Positions 52,024 to 60,483 are shown, numbered from the stretch's first letter. The stretch: 64,000 nucleotides of DNA from Amphiplicatus sp046296195 (GCA_046296195.1 JBKBLR010000005.1:62001-126000); one strand, 5' to 3'. Notes: generated from the letters alone by a model not told the origin. Numbers and translations: made by a program.

Positions 52024-54540
52024 TCAGAACTCGTAGTTGAACTCGATTCCGAACTGCCGCGGCCGGCGCAAGCTGCCGAAGAAGCCGCGAGGCGAACCCG
52101 TCGTCACCGTCGCCGGCGTCCCGCCGTCAGCGGCGATCCGAGCCGGGGCCGGCGGCGTGAACGCGCTGCCATAGCGCAGATCGAACCAGCGCGTCGCGAT
52201 GGTGATCGTGTCGTCGTTCGTCAGGTTGCGGCCGAAGATGTTGGCGCGCCAGCGCTCTCCGCGAATGCCGACCTGGGCGCCGAGGATGAAGGCGTCGCCC
52301 GTCTCCGCCAGGTTATGCACCTGAACGAACTTTGAGCTTTCGTAAGAGGCGTTGAGGCTGGTGAAGAACGTGTGCCCGCCGAGAGTCGGGCGCGAATAAG
52401 TGGCCGAGCCGCTCGCCATGTGCTTCGAGACGAGAGGATAGCGGTTCCCCGAAATGTCGCAGGTCGCCGTGCCGCCAAACACGCCGTTGAAGCTGGTGTT
52501 GAGGGGGTCGCCTTCGCCGCGGAAGATGCCACCGCCCGAGGTCAGGATCCACTGGTCCTGATCGCAGCCGCGCGTGAACTTCGGATTGGTGTAGGCGTAG
52601 TTCGCCGAAAAGTCCCAATTCTCGCTGGGCGTATAAAAGAGCTCGACCTCAGCGCCCCAGATTTCGCCCTGCCCCTGGTTGGTGGCGATCGAGTTGACGG
52701 CGCTGACCGAGGGGACAGCGGTCGTCAGCTGGACATTCTTGGCGTCAAGGTAATAACCCGATCCAGCGAAGACGAGTTTGCCGTCAAGCATGGTCTTCTT
52801 GACGCCAAGTTCGAAGCTGTCCGCTTCCTCAGGGGCGTAGGTCGGCTGCCCGACGCTTACGCCAGACGTGCCGTTGAACCCGCCCGGCTTCACGCCTTCC
52901 GCGTAGACGAAGTAAAGAAGCATGTCGTCTGTCGCCTGGTAGGACAGAGTGAAGCGCGGCGTCAGGTAGCTTTCCGTGTTCGAGGCGCGCGTCGTCGCGG
53001 GTGCGGCGGGGAAGATCTGAAGACCGTTGCCGCCATACTGAACGAGCCCCTTGGTCTCCTCCATGTAGCGGAGTTCGCTGGTGAGGGAGAGCTTGTCCGT
53101 GATTCCGATGTCGACCAAGCCGAAGACCGCCCAGTTTTCGACGGTGGCCTTGTCAGAGCATTGCGCCGTGCCGGCGCAACCGACGTCGCCGCTGGGCTGC
53201 CCAAAGAGGACGCCGGCCTCGCCCGATTGTTTGGTGATGTCGACGCCTTTGTCTTCCTGATAATAGAAGAACCCGCCGGCCATCACGCGGAGCCGATCAA
53301 ACACCTGCCAGTCGGCGCGCACCTCCTGCGACCAGTCCCGAATGTCGTTCCGGTTGGTGTTGGCGAACAAGGGCTCGCGCACCGAGGTGAAGGAAAGAAC
53401 CGGCGGCCCTAAAAAAATGTTGGCGTCCGAGTGGTCGGAGTCCGCTCCAAACAGCTCCGTCTCCGTTCTATAGCCCGTCGCCGTCGAGATCGTGAAACCT
53501 TCCGCAAGCTCCCAATCCGTGTTGAGGCCTGCGACAAGCAGTTTGCGCTCGATGCCGTCGAAGGCCGTGCCGTCGACCTGCAGGGCGCCCGGCCCGATCG
53601 CGTCCGTGTTGAGGCGGATATTGTCAGGCCGTGCGCGGATCACGCCGCAATAGTACTGGTTGTTGTTAAGAGCGCCTGGCGACGTCGCAAGCGGTCCTGA
53701 ATTCAGCGCGCCGCCGGCGCGATAGAAATTCGAGCGGAAGCCGGGAAGGCAGTTGTTCTCCGCCGACCCTTGAAGGAAGAGCGGGATCGTGCCGTCATTG
53801 TCCTGTTGATAGGTGACCCGCGCCTTCGCCCTGAAGTTATCACCGGGCGTGAACGTTACGATCGCCGTTCCGTTCCACGATTCCTCCTGGCCGACCTTCT
53901 TGCCGGTCAGCTGGTTCGTGAACTGACCATCATACTCATAATAGGTGCCCGAGATGACCGCCCCGAGCACGCCGGGAATGATTGGCCCGCCGACGCTGCC
54001 CCCAACCTGCTTTTCGCCGCCGGTAGCGCCGCGGCCGTTGACGCGAACGGTGAGCTCTTCGGTCGGGTCGATGGTGACGAAATTGATCGCGCCGGCGTAG
54101 GTGTTCCGGCCATAGAGCGCGCTTTGCGGGCCACGAATCACTTCGACCTGTTTGACGAGGTTGAAGTCCAGCGACTGAATGGTCGTCGGGTAGTAAATTC
54201 CGTCGACGAAGAACGCGGTCCCCGCCTCGACGCCGAATTGGACGTTCGCAAGAACGTTGGACTGGCCGCGAACCACGGGGCGGTCGCCCGACCGGCCGAA
54301 AGCTTTCGAGAACGAAAGGCCCGGGGCGAAGCGGGCGACATCGTCGATGCTGATGAGGCCCTTCTGGGCGATCTGCTCGGCCGTGATCGCGCTGACCGAG
54401 ATCGGAGCCTCCTGGATCGATTCCTCGGTCTTGCGCGCCGAGACGAGGATTTCGTCCCGGGCCGTGTCCTGCGCAAGCGCGGTGAGCGGGACCGACCCCG
54501 CGATCAACGCCGCGCCGCAAAAGAGCATTGACTTTCTCAT
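52024..54540 (-). CDS. TonB-dependent outer-membrane receptor
   Basis: The start at 54540 (MRKSMLFCGAALIAGSVPLTALAQ), behind GGGAGGG, gives 838 residues with a signal peptide. The plug domain begins with DEILVSARKTEESIQEAPISVSAITAEQI, and RPVVRGQSNVLANVQFGVEAGTAFFVDGIYY and VEVIRGPQSALYGRNTYAGAINFVT are typical. The remaining 600 residues form the beta barrel and end in Phe (GIEFNYEF). It imports a large or scarce substrate with energy from TonB. Loops contain Cys pairs (NNCLPGFRS, YYCGVIR, GDVGCAGTAQCSDK), which suggest structured extracellular loops. It carries the cluster operator instead of an iron-type site, so it likely imports the catabolic substrate. Confidence 0.95.
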   Translation of the reverse strand: MRKSMLFCGAALIAGSVPLTALAQDTARDEILVSARKTEESIQEAPISVSAITAEQIAQKGLISIDDVARFAPGLSFSKAFGRSGDRPVVRGQSNVLANVQFGVEAGTAFFVDGIYYPTTIQSLDFNLVKQVEVIRGPQSALYGRNTYAGAINFVTIDPTEELTVRVNGRGATGGEKQVGGSVGGPIIPGVLGAVISGTYYEYDGQFTNQLTGKKVGQEESWNGTAIVTFTPGDNFRAKARVTYQQDNDGTIPLFLQGSAENNCLPGFRSNFYRAGGALNSGPLATSPGALNNNQYYCGVIRARPDNIRLNTDAIGPGALQVDGTAFDGIERKLLVAGLNTDWELAEGFTISTATGYRTETELFGADSDHSDANIFLGPPVLSFTSVREPLFANTNRNDIRDWSQEVRADWQVFDRLRVMAGGFFYYQEDKGVDITKQSGEAGVLFGQPSGDVGCAGTAQCSDKATVENWAVFGLVDIGITDKLSLTSELRYMEETKGLVQYGGNGLQIFPAAPATTRASNTESYLTPRFTLSYQATDDMLLYFVYAEGVKPGGFNGTSGVSVGQPTYAPEEADSFELGVKKTMLDGKLVFAGSGYYLDAKNVQLTTAVPSVSAVNSIATNQGQGEIWGAEVELFYTPSENWDFSANYAYTNPKFTRGCDQDQWILTSGGGIFRGEGDPLNTSFNGVFGGTATCDISGNRYPLVSKHMASGSATYSRPTLGGHTFFTSLNASYESSKFVQVHNLAETGDAFILGAQVGIRGERWRANIFGRNLTNDDTITIATRWFDLRYGSAFTPPAPARIAADGGTPATVTTGSPRGFFGSLRRPRQFGIEFNYEF

Positions 54541-54569
54541 AAGACCCTCCCAAACGGCCATGGCCGTCA

Positions 54570-54583
54570 AAGGATATATCATT
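54570..54583. promoter_or_regulatory. Cluster operator, site 7, overlapping a -10 element
   Basis: AAGGATATATCATT (13 of 14 positions) lies 30 bp before the TonB receptor start. On the minus strand TATAAT (54581-54586) overlaps its edge and is a perfect -10 hexamer; a binding protein here would block RNA polymerase. This is the clearest repressor geometry in the set. Confidence 0.75.
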
Positions 54584-54677
54584 ATATAATTGCTCTGATT
54601 GTGCAGCCCTTTTTGGTCCCGGCGAGCAGCGATTTCGGAATTTGTGGCATTTACGCAACGTCGGCGTTTACGGGGCC

Positions 54678-55559
54678 TCATTTCCGTTCGGGAGCTTTGA
54701 CAACCCCCTTCTTGACCGAGTCGTAATATTTCCAGCTCGTCATATTGGCGCGAGCGTCGTCGAGCGGCGGCGGAGCCGAATATTCGGGGTAGTTCTGTGC
54801 GATTTCTGTTTTCATGAATACTGGCAGCTCGTCCCATGAATCGAGCCGGCGCCCCGCCGTGTGGAAATAAATGACGCCTTCTCGGCCGCCCATCATCATC
54901 CAGGGCAGCCAATCGGACACCCGCACCCAGCCGACGGAGACATTGCCCGCGTCCGCGCGGGCGCGGTCAAGCAGCGACGCCTTGTCGCCGAAGAAGTTGA
55001 ACATCTCCGTAGCGTGGTAGGCGCCGCCGATCTCCTTCTGATATTCGGACGCCAGCGGATTGGAATAGAAAAGCGGCACCGTGGTCGTCTGCCACCAGCG
55101 GTCGCCGCTGATGACGCCCGACCATGAATAAGGTTTTCCGTCGCGACCGATCGCCCGGTACTTGCCGTTCACCGGATCGTTGGCGACATGCAGCACCGCG
55201 ACGTCTTCACCCGTCCAGGGGTTCTTCCATCTTTTCAGAATTTTGCCGGTGTCCTTGTCCACGTAGAAGAGCAATTCGCGAGATACGAGATTGAAACCTT
55301 CGCCGTCGCTCGCCGACACGCACGCCCTCACGTTCATGCCCTCGACGTTGAAAAGGTGCCTGTCGGCTTCGCCCGCCCGACGCGAATAGGCCTCGCCCCG
55401 CCAATAATAGGTGACGGGCTTGCCGTCCGTCAGGCTGCAGGCGATCTTGCGCGTGATCGCAAGCGCGTCAGAGGTTTTCGCGGGGTCGAGCGGCGCCTGC
55501 GCGCCGGCATGGCCGAGAAGGACGAGAGCGCCGAGCGGCGCGGCGAAGAACCCTTTCAT
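54678..55559 (-). CDS. Exported DUF1838-family protein
   Basis: The start at 55559 gives 293 residues with a signal peptide (MKGFFAAPLGALVLLGHAGAQ). The mature part has the DUF1838 pattern: YYWRGEAYSRRAGEADRHLFNVEGMNVRACV, SRELLFYVDKDTGKILKRWKNPWTGEDVAVLHVANDPVNGKY, and later GVIYFHTAGRRLDSWDELPVF. No function is known for DUF1838, but proteins of this type often sit in catabolic clusters. It is monocistronic, with operator site 8 24 bp upstream, and lies just behind the TonB receptor gene's promoter. Confidence 0.8.
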   Translation of the reverse strand: MKGFFAAPLGALVLLGHAGAQAPLDPAKTSDALAITRKIACSLTDGKPVTYYWRGEAYSRRAGEADRHLFNVEGMNVRACVSASDGEGFNLVSRELLFYVDKDTGKILKRWKNPWTGEDVAVLHVANDPVNGKYRAIGRDGKPYSWSGVISGDRWWQTTTVPLFYSNPLASEYQKEIGGAYHATEMFNFFGDKASLLDRARADAGNVSVGWVRVSDWLPWMMMGGREGVIYFHTAGRRLDSWDELPVFMKTEIAQNYPEYSAPPPLDDARANMTSWKYYDSVKKGVVKAPERK

Positions 55560-55582
55560 GAAAGCCTCCCAATAAGCCTGGA

Positions 55583-55596
55583 AATGATATATCAAT
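55583..55596. promoter_or_regulatory. Cluster operator, site 8 (rightmost)
   Basis: AATGATATATCAAT matches the palindrome at 13 of 14 positions and lies 24 bp before the DUF1838 gene. No further copy is seen to its right, so it marks the end of the regulon. The 220 bp between here and the HMG-CoA reductase stop hold no gene. Confidence 0.75.
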
Positions 55597-55779
55597 TGGA
55601 GCGGAAGGCAATCCGCCCCGACACGGTCGCTGGACTTAGGGTCTCGCGCCGGCGGCAGGCACTCTTTGTGCGGATCAATATCGGGCCTTGACGGCCGCCG
55701 GGCCTTCGACCGGCGCGCAAGCGCCTTGTGGTCTTGGCGCGCCTGAACCTTTCAAAGCCACGCCGGCGCGCTTCATCGC

Positions 55780-56949
55780 TCACTTCCGGTTTCGGCCATA
55801 TTTGTCGTGACTTTCGACCCAGTCGCCGGCGACGATCGCGGAGGCGAGCGAGAGTTCGCCGGCGAGCGCGGTCGCGGCGCAGATCTCCGCAAGCTTCAGC
55901 GCCTTGCCCTTGCCGGCGCAGCCCAGAAGCTCGAGACATTCGCGCTGCGTCGCAAGGCCGGTGCCGCCGCCATAGGTCGCGACGATGAGCGAGGGGATCG
56001 TCAGCGACCAGTAGTAATCCCCGTTCGGCAAGATCTCGACGAAGGTGATCGCCGCATGGCTTTCGGCGATGTTGGCGACGTCCTGGCCGGTGGCGATGAA
56101 AAGCGCGGTGAGGCCGTTCGCCGAATGCATGCCGTTATTGACCGTGCCCGCAAGCATGCCGCCGGCGTTTGAAACGAGGCGCGCGCGGAAAAGCGTCGCG
56201 GCGTCCGTGCCCATCAGTGTGCGGATGTTCGCGTCGGGAATGACCGCCTCCGCGATCACCCGCGCGCCGCGCGAGTGCAGCATGTTCATGTGGGAGTGCT
56301 TCTTGTCGGTGTCGATCGCGCCCGAAAGGGTGAAGCGCGCGCCGCCCGGATGGTTCGCGCCGATCCACTCGCAGGCGGCGAGCGTCGCCTTGCCCGACAT
56401 GTTCTGGCCCGCCGCATCGCCGGTCGTGTAGTTGAAGCGCAAATAGCGCATCGGCCCGACCGACCATTGCTGAATGTGGGATAGCTTGCCAACGCTCGTC
56501 GTCTTCTCCGCCGCGGCGCGGACCGCGTCCATGTTCGCCTCGACCCAGCGGCCGAAATCACGCGCGGCGCGGGCGTCGGGGAAATGGAACACCGGCGCGC
56601 GCTGCATGTAGCGCTCGACGACGGTCGTCTTGACCCCGCCCGCCTCGCGCAGAAGGCGCATGCCGCGATTATAGCTGGCGACGAGCGTTCCCTCGGTTGT
56701 CGCGAGCGGCACATAGAACGCGCCCTTGGCGTGTTCGCCGTCGATGAGGAGCGGCCCGGCGAGGCCGATCGGCACCTGCGCGGCCCCGATGAAGTTCTCG
56801 ATATTGCCGGGAAGCATCGCCGGATCGAAGGAATAGGCGCCGACATGGCTGAGATCGGCGCCGGATTTTTCGGCCGCGAAGCGCCGGCGCGCGGCGGCCG
56901 CCTCCTTCGTGTAGTCGTTCTCCTTATCGCGCGGGATGCGGTCGGTCAT
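55780..56949 (-). CDS. HMG-CoA reductase, class I-like
   Basis: The start at 56949 gives 389 residues. Catalytic marks are ENFIGAAQVPIGLAGPLLIDG near residue 49, the Glu in PLATTEGTLVASYNRG (about 83), the Lys in DTDKKHSHMN (about 213), and the Asp in TGQDVANIAESHAAITFVE (about 285). DAMGMN of other members reads DAAGQN. It reduces HMG-CoA to mevalonate or runs in reverse. No mevalonate pathway genes are near, and alphaproteobacteria normally use the MEP route, so the role is unclear. It is 60 bp downstream of the leucine dehydrogenase gene on the same strand, a likely two-gene operon. Confidence 0.87.
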   Translation of the reverse strand: MTDRIPRDKENDYTKEAAAARRRFAAEKSGADLSHVGAYSFDPAMLPGNIENFIGAAQVPIGLAGPLLIDGEHAKGAFYVPLATTEGTLVASYNRGMRLLREAGGVKTTVVERYMQRAPVFHFPDARAARDFGRWVEANMDAVRAAAEKTTSVGKLSHIQQWSVGPMRYLRFNYTTGDAAGQNMSGKATLAACEWIGANHPGGARFTLSGAIDTDKKHSHMNMLHSRGARVIAEAVIPDANIRTLMGTDAATLFRARLVSNAGGMLAGTVNNGMHSANGLTALFIATGQDVANIAESHAAITFVEILPNGDYYWSLTIPSLIVATYGGGTGLATQRECLELLGCAGKGKALKLAEICAATALAGELSLASAIVAGDWVESHDKYGRNRK

Positions 56950-57009
56950 GGCGCCTCTCCTTTGCCCCATGCTCGCCGCTTCCGGCGGATTTGAAAAGTC
57001 GTCCGCAAA

Positions 57010-58059
57010 TCAGGCCGCCTTCCGCGCCTTGGCGATGACGTCCATCGCCATCTCGTCGGCGATTTCGCCCGTCGGGCGTCCCTCGCGCGCGCCGCGTTCG
57101 AAGATCGCAGTCAACATCTCGCCGATGGCGTCAATGCGCCGGTCGAGATCGGCGCCGTCCCAGCGCCCGAGGATTTCGAGGCCGACCGATATCACCCCGG
57201 CGGCGTTGATGACGTAATCGGGCGCGTAAAGCACGCCCTTCGCCGCGAGCGCGGCGTCCATTCCGGCGGCGCCGAGCTGGTTGTTCGCCGCGCCGGCGAC
57301 GATCGCGGCTTTGAGTCGGCCGATCGTCTGCGGGTTGATGGCGCCGCCGAGCGCGCACGGTGCGAACACGTCGACATCAGCGCAGATGCAGTCCTCGGGC
57401 GATAGGGCGACAGCGCCGAAACGGCGCACCGCCTCCGCGACGGCGCTTTCGTTTACATCTGCGACGACGAGATGGGCGCCTGCTTCATGAAGCATCCCGG
57501 CGAGCGCCATGCCGACCGCGCCGACGCCGAGGACCGCGACGCGAACGCCGGCGAGCGTCTCACGCTTCAGCCTGAACCGCACCGCCGCCTCGATGCCGCG
57601 CAAGACGCCGCGCGCGGTGAAGGGCGATGGATCGCCGCCCTTGCCGCCATGAGGGAGACCCGCGACGAATTTCGTCTCCTCACGGACGAATGCAAGATCG
57701 TGCTCGCCGATCCCGGAATCCTCCGCCGTGTAGTAAAGCCCGCCGAGGCTGTCGACCGCACGCCCGAAGGCCCGCAGAAGCGCCTCTGATTTCTGCGTCT
57801 TCGGATCGGCGATGATGACCGCCTTGCCGCCGCCGAAGGGAATGCCGGCGAGCGCGTTCTTGAAGGTCATGCCGCGCGACAACGCCGTCACGTCGGCGAG
57901 CGCGGCCTCGAGGCTGTGATAAGGACGGATGCGGCAGCCGCCGCAGGCCGGCCCGAGACTCGCGTCGTGAACGGCGATGACCGAATCGAGCCCTGACGCC
58001 GCCTCGGTGAAGCGGACGACTTTCAACCATCCCGCGACGGGGATTTCCTGCGCTTTCAT
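57010..58059 (-). CDS. Leucine dehydrogenase (Glu/Leu/Phe/Val family)
   Basis: The start at 58059 (MKAQEIPVAGWLKVVRFTEAASG), behind GGGAGGAAAG, gives 349 residues, the length of bacterial leucine dehydrogenases. GGCRIRPYHSLEAALADVTALSRGMTFKNALAGIPFGGGKAVI contains the substrate-binding Lys residues, YYTAEDSGIGEHD the catalytic Asp region, and VAVLGVGAVGMALAGMLHEAGA the NAD site. It deaminates branched-chain amino acids to keto acids. A divergent Lrp-type regulator and an Lrp-like site in between suggest control by leucine or a related amino acid. The open frame to its left reads far upstream but is not coding there. Confidence 0.9.
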   Translation of the reverse strand: MKAQEIPVAGWLKVVRFTEAASGLDSVIAVHDASLGPACGGCRIRPYHSLEAALADVTALSRGMTFKNALAGIPFGGGKAVIIADPKTQKSEALLRAFGRAVDSLGGLYYTAEDSGIGEHDLAFVREETKFVAGLPHGGKGGDPSPFTARGVLRGIEAAVRFRLKRETLAGVRVAVLGVGAVGMALAGMLHEAGAHLVVADVNESAVAEAVRRFGAVALSPEDCICADVDVFAPCALGGAINPQTIGRLKAAIVAGAANNQLGAAGMDAALAAKGVLYAPDYVINAAGVISVGLEILGRWDGADLDRRIDAIGEMLTAIFERGAREGRPTGEIADEMAMDVIAKARKAA

Positions 58060-58141
58060 GGCTTTCCTCCCGAAAACGCCGGCAAAATAAGCCTTAGCCC
58101 GCGGCGCTTCCGGCCAAAGCCCAAACCCTTCGGCTTGACAC

Positions 58142-58158
58142 TTAGCATAAAATGCCAA
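58142..58158. promoter_or_regulatory. Candidate Lrp/AsnC operator
   Basis: TTAGCAT (58142-58148) and ATGCCAA (58152-58158) are inverted with a 3-bp spacer and one mismatch pair. The site lies in the 160-bp gap between the divergent leucine dehydrogenase and Lrp-type genes. Confidence 0.4.
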
Positions 58159-58221
58159 ATAGGGGGCGTAATCTGGCGCAAGCCCGGAATCTTCACAAAG
58201 CCCGACGGAAACGCCCTCGCC

Positions 58222-58695
58222 ATGAAACTCGACCAGATCGACTACAAGATCCTGCGCCATCTGCAGGAAGACGCGCGGATGACGAACGCCGATCTCGCCG
58301 AGAAGGTCGGCCTGTCCCCGACGCCCTGCCTGCGGCGCCTCCGGCGGCTCGAGACGGACGGGATCATCAAGGGCTATCACGCCGAGATCAATCGCGAGCT
58401 CCTCGGCGTCAACGTCACCGTGCTCATCCTCGTCAAGCTTGAGCGCGAGGACGACACGACGCTGCGAGAGTTCGAGGCGGCGATCAAGAAACGCCCCGAA
58501 GTGATGGAATGCTATCTCGTCACCGGCAAGTTCGACTATTTCATCCGCGTCGCCATCCCATCGCTGTCGGCTTACGAAACCTTCCTTTCCGAGACGATCC
58601 TCCGTATGCCGAAGGTCGCGACGGTCGAAAGCTCGTTCACCCTGCGCGAGGTCGAGCGTAAGACGGCGATCCCCTTGCAGAACGCTGCGCGCTGA
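58222..58695 (+). CDS. Lrp/AsnC-family transcriptional regulator
   Basis: The start at 58222 (MKLDQIDYKILRHLQEDARMTNADLAEKVGLSPTPCLRRLRRLETDGIIKGYHAEIN) gives 157 residues. Residues 1-55 are the helix-turn-helix of the family, and residues 65-145 the ligand-binding RAM domain (VTVLILVKLE, ECYLVTGKFDYFIRVAIPSLSAYETFL, VESSFTLREV). Lrp-type regulators bind amino acids and control nearby transport or catabolic genes. It is divergent from the leucine dehydrogenase-HMG-CoA reductase pair. Confidence 0.95.
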   Translation: MKLDQIDYKILRHLQEDARMTNADLAEKVGLSPTPCLRRLRRLETDGIIKGYHAEINRELLGVNVTVLILVKLEREDDTTLREFEAAIKKRPEVMECYLVTGKFDYFIRVAIPSLSAYETFLSETILRMPKVATVESSFTLREVERKTAIPLQNAAR

Positions 58696-59178
58696 GGATC
58701 CGGCCGCCGCTCCCGCGCCGCCGCGGCGACCATGAGTTGGCAGGCCGGCTGAAACTTTCCGGAAAATCCGGAAGGTTCGGAAGATCCGGCGTCGCGGGCG
58801 GCCCTCGCACCCGGTTTTCAGGCTGTTTCCAGTGGAAATTTCCCGACTTTTCGAGGTCGCCTTTGCGGCGGGTCCCCTCGGCGCGGGGCGGACGACGGAG
58901 GCGGCGGCGGGGATCAAGCGGCGCGGTCCTTCTCTCAGCGTTTGGAATGGCTTCAGGAAGCCATTCTAAAGCCCCGCAAGAGGGGTGGGATAACTTTCAA
59001 CTTCGCCGCGAGGCGGGCCCTTGGGCGCCGCCGGGGAGGGGTGGACGCGCGAGGATTTCCGCGGGTTCTGATGGTTAACGGGAATCCCGCCCTGGCCGCG
59101 AAGGAGGCCGTTCCGATGCCAGTCCGTAAACGGACCGGCAATCGCCTCTCCTGAAAACAGGACGGAGAAAATACGCCC
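58696..59178. other. 480-bp gap without a gene; contains a hairpin
   Basis: No coding sequence is convincing in this gap. An inverted repeat of 10 bp with a 2-base loop lies at 58945-58966 (GAATGGCTTC / GAAGCCATTC) but lacks a T run on either side, so it is not a classical terminator. Copies of TCCGGAA and TTCGGAAG at 58756-58790 form a short imperfect repeat cluster. Confidence 0.5.
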
Positions 59179-60483
59179 TCATCGCTGGAAATCGTAGAAG
59201 GCGCCCATGCCGAGTAGGCGCGTCAGAGCGTCGAGCGCGGCGAGCGCTTCCTCCATGAACAGGGGGTCGCGGAGATCGTCGGGCGCCAGCCGGTCGCGAT
59301 AGCGCTTGTTCGCCCAGGCCTCGAGCGCGTCGAACCGGGCGTCATCAAGAATGAAATTCGGATTGGTCGCCGCGAGTTCGGCGTCGGAAAGAACGACGCG
59401 CAGGCGCAGGCACGCCGGCCCGCCGCCATTGCGCATCGACTCGCGCACGTCGAGATAGAGCGCGCGGTTGATCGGATTGTTCTTCGCCAGCGTCTCGTCG
59501 ATGAAGGCCTTGACGCGCGCATTCTCCTCTGACTCTTTCGGCAGGACGAGCGCCATCTCCCCGCCCGGCAGCGACAGGAGCTGCGAGTTGAAGAGATAGG
59601 AGCCGATCGCGTCTTCAAGGCCGACCGCCGCTTTCGGCGCCTCGACGATCTCGGCGAAGGGCGCGGCCTTGCGGATCGCCGCATGGGCGCCGTCCCGGTC
59701 CTCGAAGCTTTGTTCGTGCAGGAACAGGACCGTCCCGTTGGCGACGCCGACGACATCATTGTGAAAGGCGCCGGCGTCGAGCGCGGCCTTCGCCTGCTGG
59801 AGGAAGAGAGTTCGCGCCGGATCGAGCCGGTGATTGCGCGCGACCGCTTCGCTGGCGCGTTTCTTCTGGCGCGCCGGGAATTTGTCGCCGTCGACGCCGT
59901 AAACGAAAAGATGGAGGCCTGTCGCGCCGTGGCTTTCGGCCAGACGGCCATGGTTCGCCGCGCCCTCATCGCCGAAATGGACCCCGCCCGGCAGCACGGG
60001 ATGATGAACGAAGAAGCGCTCATCGGCGAAAATGTGCTTCAAGACCCGCGCGGTCGTCGGCGCCTCGATCGAGCGGTGAAAGTTTCCGGCGAGATTGGCG
60101 GGCGTGAAATGAACCTTGCCGTCCGCCGTGTCGGGCGAGGGCGCGACCGTGCCGGCGTTCGCCGTCCACATGCACGACGCGGCGTAGCAGTTGGCCAGAA
60201 TTTCCGGATGCGCCGCCGCCTTCTCGATGATCTGGCGGTCGGTTCCGGCAAAGCCGAGCGCGCGCAAAGTCTTGAGGTGCGGGCGGTCCTGCGGCGGCAA
60301 GAACCCTTGCGTCAATCCAAGGGCCTGCACCGCGCGCATCTTGGCGAGCCCTTGCAATACGGCGGCGCGGGGGGAAGAGGTCGCGCCCTTGTTCTTCTGC
60401 GAGGCGAGATTGCCGAAGGAGAGCCCCGCATAATTATGCGTCGGACCGATCAGGCCGTCGAAATTGACTTCCCTGAAAGTCAT
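59179..60483 (-). CDS. astB: N-succinylarginine dihydrolase
   Basis: The start at 60483 (MTFREVNFDGLIGPTHNYAGLSFGNLASQKNKG) gives 434 residues, full length. The amidinotransferase-like fold is evident from DRPHLKTLRALGF, NAGTVAPSPDTADGKVHFTPANL, HHPVLPGGVHFGDEGAANHGRL, AFHNDVVGVANGTVLFLHE and the catalytic Cys in MRNGGGPACLRLRVVLSD. It converts N2-succinylarginine to succinylornithine, CO2 and ammonia in the second step of the AST pathway. Its ATG overlaps the astD stop. Confidence 0.96.
   Translation of the reverse strand: MTFREVNFDGLIGPTHNYAGLSFGNLASQKNKGATSSPRAAVLQGLAKMRAVQALGLTQGFLPPQDRPHLKTLRALGFAGTDRQIIEKAAAHPEILANCYAASCMWTANAGTVAPSPDTADGKVHFTPANLAGNFHRSIEAPTTARVLKHIFADERFFVHHPVLPGGVHFGDEGAANHGRLAESHGATGLHLFVYGVDGDKFPARQKKRASEAVARNHRLDPARTLFLQQAKAALDAGAFHNDVVGVANGTVLFLHEQSFEDRDGAHAAIRKAAPFAEIVEAPKAAVGLEDAIGSYLFNSQLLSLPGGEMALVLPKESEENARVKAFIDETLAKNNPINRALYLDVRESMRNGGGPACLRLRVVLSDAELAATNPNFILDDARFDALEAWANKRYRDRLAPDDLRDPLFMEEALAALDALTRLLGMGAFYDFQR

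Noticed and set aside
55560..55779. Search for a copy of the tRNA 3' end as an island attachment site
   Set aside because: No match to the last 20 bases of the tRNA could be seen by eye near the right boundary.
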